From Flavobacteriaceae bacterium (GTDB taxonomy: Bacteria > Bacteroidota > Bacteroidia > Flavobacteriales > Flavobacteriaceae): a stretch of DNA of 17,075 nucleotides. Where the stretch lies: NCBI GenBank assembly GCA_002690085.1, contig NZDM01000096.1, forward strand, positions 1 to 17,075. Reading direction: 5' to 3'. Both the position numbers and the translations under genes were made by a program. This document shows, piece after piece, positions 13,582 to 17,075 of this stretch. How positions within the stretch are numbered: the stretch's first letter is position 1; each line of letters begins with the position of its first letter. The notes under the pieces were generated by a model. That model was not told the origin of the DNA. It did no database searches and saw only the letters and a list, made by a program, of their open reading frames with translations.

Positions 13582-14154
13582 TTACAATTTGATAAAATCC
13601 AAGACCGTTTGATGTGCTTCTTCCTGTGCGGTTTCTAAAATCTTATTTTCAATAATACAGTCAAAAAGCGGGGCGGTTGCAAGTTCAGCAGAAGCTTTTG
13701 AAATTCGCATATTGATTTTATCATCGGATTCTGTTTCTCTTTTTTTGAGGCGAACTTTAAGGTCGTCTACACTGGGAGGCTTCACAAATACAGCCAATGT
13801 TTTTTCCGGAAACTTCTTTTTAATTCGCAATCCCCCTGAAACATCAATGTCAAAAATCACATGTTTTTTTAGGGCCCATAGGCGCTCAACTTCCGATTTT
13901 AAAGTCCCATAGAAATTATCCCGATATACCTCTTCCCATTCTAAGAAATCTCCAGCCTTGATGTGGTCTTTGAACGCAGCTGTTGACAAAAAATAGTAAT
14001 CTTCGCCGTTGATCTCTTCCCCTCTTTTGGAACGGGAGGTTGCCGAGATAGAAAATGCCAAGTTCAACGCTTTTTTCCCCAGCAGGTGCTTAACGATGGT
14101 AGTTTTACCAGCGCCAGATGGAGCAGAAAATACAATGAGTTTACCTTCAAACAT
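13582..14154 (-). CDS. gmk: Guanylate kinase
   Basis: 190 residues from ATG 14154 (MFEGKLIVFSAPSGAGKTT); a start 45 bases further upstream would overlap yicC and add unlikely residues. The enzyme phosphorylates GMP to GDP with ATP. The P-loop SGAGKT is at 13-18 and the GMP-binding part includes ISATSRSKRGEEINGEDYYFLS; the EWEEVYRDNFYGT segment and the C-terminal kinase helix DFIKL complete a standard Gmk. The ATG lies one base after the yicC stop, so translation is probably coupled. Confidence 0.96.
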   Translation of the reverse strand: MFEGKLIVFSAPSGAGKTTIVKHLLGKKALNLAFSISATSRSKRGEEINGEDYYFLSTAAFKDHIKAGDFLEWEEVYRDNFYGTLKSEVERLWALKKHVIFDIDVSGGLRIKKKFPEKTLAVFVKPPSVDDLKVRLKKRETESDDKINMRISKASAELATAPLFDCIIENKILETAQEEAHQTVLDFIKL

Positions 14155-14155
14155 C

Positions 14156-15016
14156 TTAGAGCACATTAAGGATTTGTTCTTTAATTTTTTCGAGCTCATC
14201 TTTCATTTGCACGACCTGTTTTTGCATGGGCGCAAAGTTGGCCTTGGATCCAATGGTATTGATCTCACGTCCAATTTCTTGACTTATAAAGCCCAATTTT
14301 TTCCCATTTGAATCTACAGAATTTAGCGTCTTTATAAAGTAATTTAAATGGTTTTCAAGCCTTACTTTTTCTTCTGTAATGTCCAGTTTTTCAATGTAAT
14401 AAATTAATTCCTGTTCAAAACGGTTTTGATCAAAACTTTCTTTAAATTCTGCAACCTCTTTGCCAAGCCGCTCTCGCACATGTACAACCCGCTCAGAATC
14501 CATTTCAAAGACACTTTTCAAAAGGGTTTCTATGGTTTTAATACGCGCTGTGAAATCAGCCAAAAGCACTTGACCCTCATCCCTTCGGTAGGCTTTTATT
14601 CTGTCCAAAGCCTTTGCCACCGCGTTCAAGATTTGAGACCATTCTTCGACGTCTACTTCTTCTTTTTCTGTACTAAATGCATCCGGCATTTTAACAGCCA
14701 TTTTCAGTAATTCTAAGACCGAATCTGTGGGCACTATATCTTTGAGTTGCTGAATATAATTTTGGACAACAGTAGGGTTAATTTGAGCAGCTTTTTCCGA
14801 TTTACTTTTTTCAACATAAAGCGACATATCGACCTTACCTCGCCTGAGCTCCTTCCCAATAATTTTGCGAAGCTCTAATTCTTTACTGCGATAGCCTAAA
14901 GGCATCCGCAAGTTCAAATCAATTGATTTGCTGTTAAGCGCACGAATTTCGATTCGAATGGTTTTTAAAGGCAGCTCTAGAACAAACTTGCCATAGCCCG
15001 TCATGGATTGTATCAT
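14156..15016 (-). CDS. yicC: YicC-family endoribonuclease
   Basis: 286 residues. Both family blocks are present: the N-terminal MIQSMTGYGKFVLEL with IEIRALNSKSIDLNLRMP, and the C-terminal DUF1732 block SNGKKLGFISQEIGREINTIGSKANF followed by VVQMKDELEKIKEQILNV. YicC in E. coli is a ring-forming endoribonuclease that takes part in small-RNA degradation. The pairing yicC-gmk is very widespread, and here the spacing is one base. A perfect -7 box lies 22 bases upstream, so this gene probably heads the yicC-gmk-nadD-dus unit even though other leftward genes lie upstream. Confidence 0.95.
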   Translation of the reverse strand: MIQSMTGYGKFVLELPLKTIRIEIRALNSKSIDLNLRMPLGYRSKELELRKIIGKELRRGKVDMSLYVEKSKSEKAAQINPTVVQNYIQQLKDIVPTDSVLELLKMAVKMPDAFSTEKEEVDVEEWSQILNAVAKALDRIKAYRRDEGQVLLADFTARIKTIETLLKSVFEMDSERVVHVRERLGKEVAEFKESFDQNRFEQELIYYIEKLDITEEKVRLENHLNYFIKTLNSVDSNGKKLGFISQEIGREINTIGSKANFAPMQKQVVQMKDELEKIKEQILNVL

Positions 15017-15038
15017 TCTGTTGACTTAAAATTTGCAT

Positions 15039-15046
15039 CAAAGATA
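15039..15046 (-). promoter_or_regulatory. -7 box for the yicC-gmk-nadD-dus unit
   Basis: TATCTTTG on the minus strand matches TAnnTTTG exactly and lies 22 bases before the yicC ATG, within the 44-bp gap after the preceding gene. No TTG is placed correctly; the -33 region would fall inside the upstream coding sequence. Confidence 0.55.
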
Positions 15047-15060
15047 CAGAAAAGCGATTA

Positions 15061-16188
15061 CTATTTAAAAGGGTTGTGCTGTTTGAAGCTTTTGATTTGA
15101 ATTCTCCTAAAAAATGGACGCACCAATGCGTTTATAAACGGACTTTTATGTTTGATATAACAGCTCAGCTCAAGTGGTGCTGCGCCTATAGTAGTTTTTA
15201 TTTCTGAAGCGGTTCTCCCCAGGTTAATGACGGCAACTTTGTTCTCGATGCCGATTCTAACATAATCATTGAGAATTCTGGGGTAGATGGCATGGGCTTT
15301 ATTTAATCGGTAGTTCAATCCAATAAAATGCGCATCTAAATGCGACCTGTTTTTTAATGCAGATAAAAAACCTACAATTTCACCATCTAAGAAATATCCT
15401 TTTACGATGAAATCATCTTTATAAAAATTTTTTAGCTCAATATAGGTTTTTAGGTTCAGCACTTGGGCGTTAAAATTGGCGTTATCAATGGTGTTTTGAT
15501 ATAAATTTTGTAGTGCTTTTTGGGCGCTTTCAATGTCTTTTTTCGACATGAATCGACCCTCTAGCGCCTGGCTTTTAGAGTCGGCTTTATTCGCTTTGAC
15601 CCTGTATTTTGATTTCAGCGCATTTTTATAATCTTCAAAACTTTTCCATTCAGGTTTTAGATGCACCAGCATATTAGGTTCTACTTTAATATTTGTAAAC
15701 CCAAAGGATTCAAACCCTTGTGAATAATCCAAAGCCTTTTTTTCAAAATCTTTGATGAAAATAGCATGGAGTGGTTTGACCGATTTCGAAATGGTGTCTA
15801 GGGCCCGTCCAATTTCCCTTACAGCCTTTTTCCGTTTTGTTTTTTCAGAAAAACTCAAGCAATATTCCCCACTCAAAAAAACATTCCCACAAAACATGAT
15901 TTTTATATTCTCTTTCCAAAGCATGAGGCTTAAAACACACCGCGATAAAGCAGTTGCTTTGATGTTTTTCAAAATCACATCCACGTTTAATTCAACAATT
16001 TGAACCAATGCCAACGCTTGGGGATTGTCGTTGTCTGAAACACAGACATAACGCATTTCAATTTTGGGGTTTGAGACTTCAAAACTATGTAGCAATGTTT
16101 TTGAAAAGTAGACATTGTTTTGGGGGTTGATCTTCTTTAAAAAAGAAGCATCAACGGCGCCAATAGATTTGTGAATTTTAGTGGTCAA
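15061..16188 (-). CDS. GNAT/BioF2-like acetyltransferase-family protein
   Basis: 375 residues, soluble. It begins at TTG 16188, overlapping the end of the EamA gene by 11 bases; no ATG is available before residue 45. The second half (about 185-350) carries the FemX/BioF2-like GNAT layout: SFEDYKNALKSKYRVKANKADSK, a helix with SAQKALQNLYQNTI, then FIVKGYFLDGEIVGFLSALKNRSHLDAHFIGLNYRLNKAHAIYPRILNDYVRIGIENKVAVINLGRTASEIKTTIG, the usual acyl-donor strand and the late loop. The N-terminal half is family-specific. The acceptor substrate is unknown. It is probably co-translated with the transporter upstream. Confidence 0.7.
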   Translation of the reverse strand: MTTKIHKSIGAVDASFLKKINPQNNVYFSKTLLHSFEVSNPKIEMRYVCVSDNDNPQALALVQIVELNVDVILKNIKATALSRCVLSLMLWKENIKIMFCGNVFLSGEYCLSFSEKTKRKKAVREIGRALDTISKSVKPLHAIFIKDFEKKALDYSQGFESFGFTNIKVEPNMLVHLKPEWKSFEDYKNALKSKYRVKANKADSKSQALEGRFMSKKDIESAQKALQNLYQNTIDNANFNAQVLNLKTYIELKNFYKDDFIVKGYFLDGEIVGFLSALKNRSHLDAHFIGLNYRLNKAHAIYPRILNDYVRIGIENKVAVINLGRTASEIKTTIGAAPLELSCYIKHKSPFINALVRPFFRRIQIKSFKQHNPFK

Positions 16189-17071
16189 GACTGTAATTTT
16201 TAGAGACTAAATATACACCAATAAAAATTAAAATAGCGGCAGTTACTTTGACCAAGTCTAGTCGGTCACTGCCCATGGAAATGGCAAAAAGACCTGCAAA
16301 AATGGGCTGAAGGTATATAAAAGTGCTGACTGTCGTGGCTTTTAACCTTGACAACGCTAATGGATTGAGCAGGTAGGTTCCAAAAGTTGCAAACACAACC
16401 ACAAAGCCTACCGAAAAACAAATATAATTCGGCAATGTTGCCCACTGCACTTCAGCAGCTTCCTGAAAACCAAAAGGCAACACCATCAATGCCCCAAACA
16501 AGAACAACCATTTTATAAAATCATAGGGGTGGTATTTTAAAGTTAATTTTTTGATGAGAATTAAATAGTAGCTATAAGAGCTTGCATTTACAAAAACTAG
16601 AAAATTACCTAGCAAAATATTGGCGCCATTCTCAGAGGATTCGCCATAAAGACTTAAAATTAATGCCCCAGAAAGCCCCAAGGCAATTCCAAAGACCTTT
16701 ATTTTTTTTATGGGTTCTTTAAGAAGAATTGCCGACAGAATCAGAACGATGATGGGTGTTGTAATCATAATGACAGCACCATTGATGGGCGTCGTGTACT
16801 CCAATCCTTTGAAAAAAGCCAACATATTAAGCGCCACACCATAAAACGCTGCTGCAATTAGCTTAGGAAAATCTTTAGAGTCAATTTTTTTAGTGGGCGT
16901 CACAAGTCCAAAAAGCCAAAACAGCATTCCGCCACAAACAACCCTTATTAAGATAAAACCAAAAGGTTTGATGTGCCCCCCCACAATTACATCGTTGGCA
17001 AATGTAAAAGTCAAACCGTAAAACAATTGGACTAGGGTAAGCGCGATAAGGGCGGTTTTTCGATTATGCAT
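16178..17071 (-). CDS. EamA/DMT-superfamily transporter
   Basis: 297 residues with ten predicted membrane helices in two EamA repeats (about 7-140 and 152-290). The opening ALIALTLVQLFYGLTFTFANDVI, the AAAFYGVALNMLAFFKGLEYTTPINGAVIMITTPIIVLILSAILLKEP block of the first repeat, and the matching ALSRLKATTVSTFIYLQPIFAGLFAISMG block of the second are typical of drug/metabolite exporters. Substrate unknown. ATG 17071 is four bases from the window edge, so the gene is complete but its promoter is outside. Its TAA lies inside the start of the next gene. Confidence 0.88.
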   Translation of the reverse strand: MHNRKTALIALTLVQLFYGLTFTFANDVIVGGHIKPFGFILIRVVCGGMLFWLFGLVTPTKKIDSKDFPKLIAAAFYGVALNMLAFFKGLEYTTPINGAVIMITTPIIVLILSAILLKEPIKKIKVFGIALGLSGALILSLYGESSENGANILLGNFLVFVNASSYSYYLILIKKLTLKYHPYDFIKWLFLFGALMVLPFGFQEAAEVQWATLPNYICFSVGFVVVFATFGTYLLNPLALSRLKATTVSTFIYLQPIFAGLFAISMGSDRLDLVKVTAAILIFIGVYLVSKNYSLDH

Positions 17072-17075
17072 TGGT

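Noticed and set aside
14155..14199. Longer start for guanylate kinase
   Set aside because: It would overlap yicC by about 44 bases and add residues not found in the family; ATG 14154 gives the standard MFEGKLIVFSAPSGAGK opening.
1..17075. CRISPR array, transposon with terminal repeats, prophage or toxin-antitoxin pair
   Set aside because: No regularly spaced repeats, transposase, phage structural gene or recognised toxin pair was found on reading both strands.

Overview
The window looks like a chromosomal segment of a marine-type member of the Flavobacteriia (Bacteroidota). The evidence is the low G+C, Bacteroidota lipoprotein signals, promoter boxes of the TAnnTTTG / TTG type instead of sigma70 boxes, few Shine-Dalgarno sequences, and flavobacterial versions of housekeeping genes (yicC-gmk-nadD-dus, rbfA followed by a LolC/E-like permease, an OsmC of the MKRK type). 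No genus can be named from sequence alone.

Left part (1-5421). The 3' end of a PD-(D/E)XK nuclease-like gene is followed one base later by an alpha/beta hydrolase. Next come a conserved 64-residue protein with a strong terminator, an NTF2-like lipoprotein, a 32-residue membrane peptide beside what looks like the amputated N-terminus of an M20 amidohydrolase, and a two-gene PH-domain membrane system of the YdbS/YdbT kind. That system is divergent from a SnoaL-like lipoprotein. Two small membrane proteins coupled through TAATG close this part.

Middle (5643-10304). An OsmC-family peroxidase is followed by a 332-bp stretch with no gene and then a 42-residue, very basic small protein with a textbook flavobacterial promoter (TTG-N18-TATATTTG). 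Then comes an A+T-rich accessory block: an Fn3 plus BNR/sialidase-like lipoprotein, an NTF2-like lipoprotein, and a secreted GH10 xylanase-family enzyme. The GH10 gene sits between a decayed copy of a CAT-anticodon tRNA (with its terminator) and the intact tRNA, both in the same orientation. This direct-repeat bracket is the most unusual architecture in the window and marks a likely insertion or duplication site.

Right part (10411-17071). rbfA and a LolC/E-like permease run rightward. They meet a leftward string of EamA transporter, GNAT/BioF2-like protein, yicC, gmk, nadD and dus. The two directions converge on a single CTAG that supplies both stop codons. Spacing in the yicC-gmk-nadD-dus run is 1, 12 and 1 bases, so this is one transcription unit joining RNA turnover, GMP phosphorylation, NAD synthesis and tRNA modification. 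Three genes in the window use TTG starts, each immediately downstream of or overlapping another gene.

No CRISPR array, transposase, integrase, phage gene or recognisable defence cassette was seen. The window is mostly ordinary core genome with one small accessory insertion and several unannotated small proteins.
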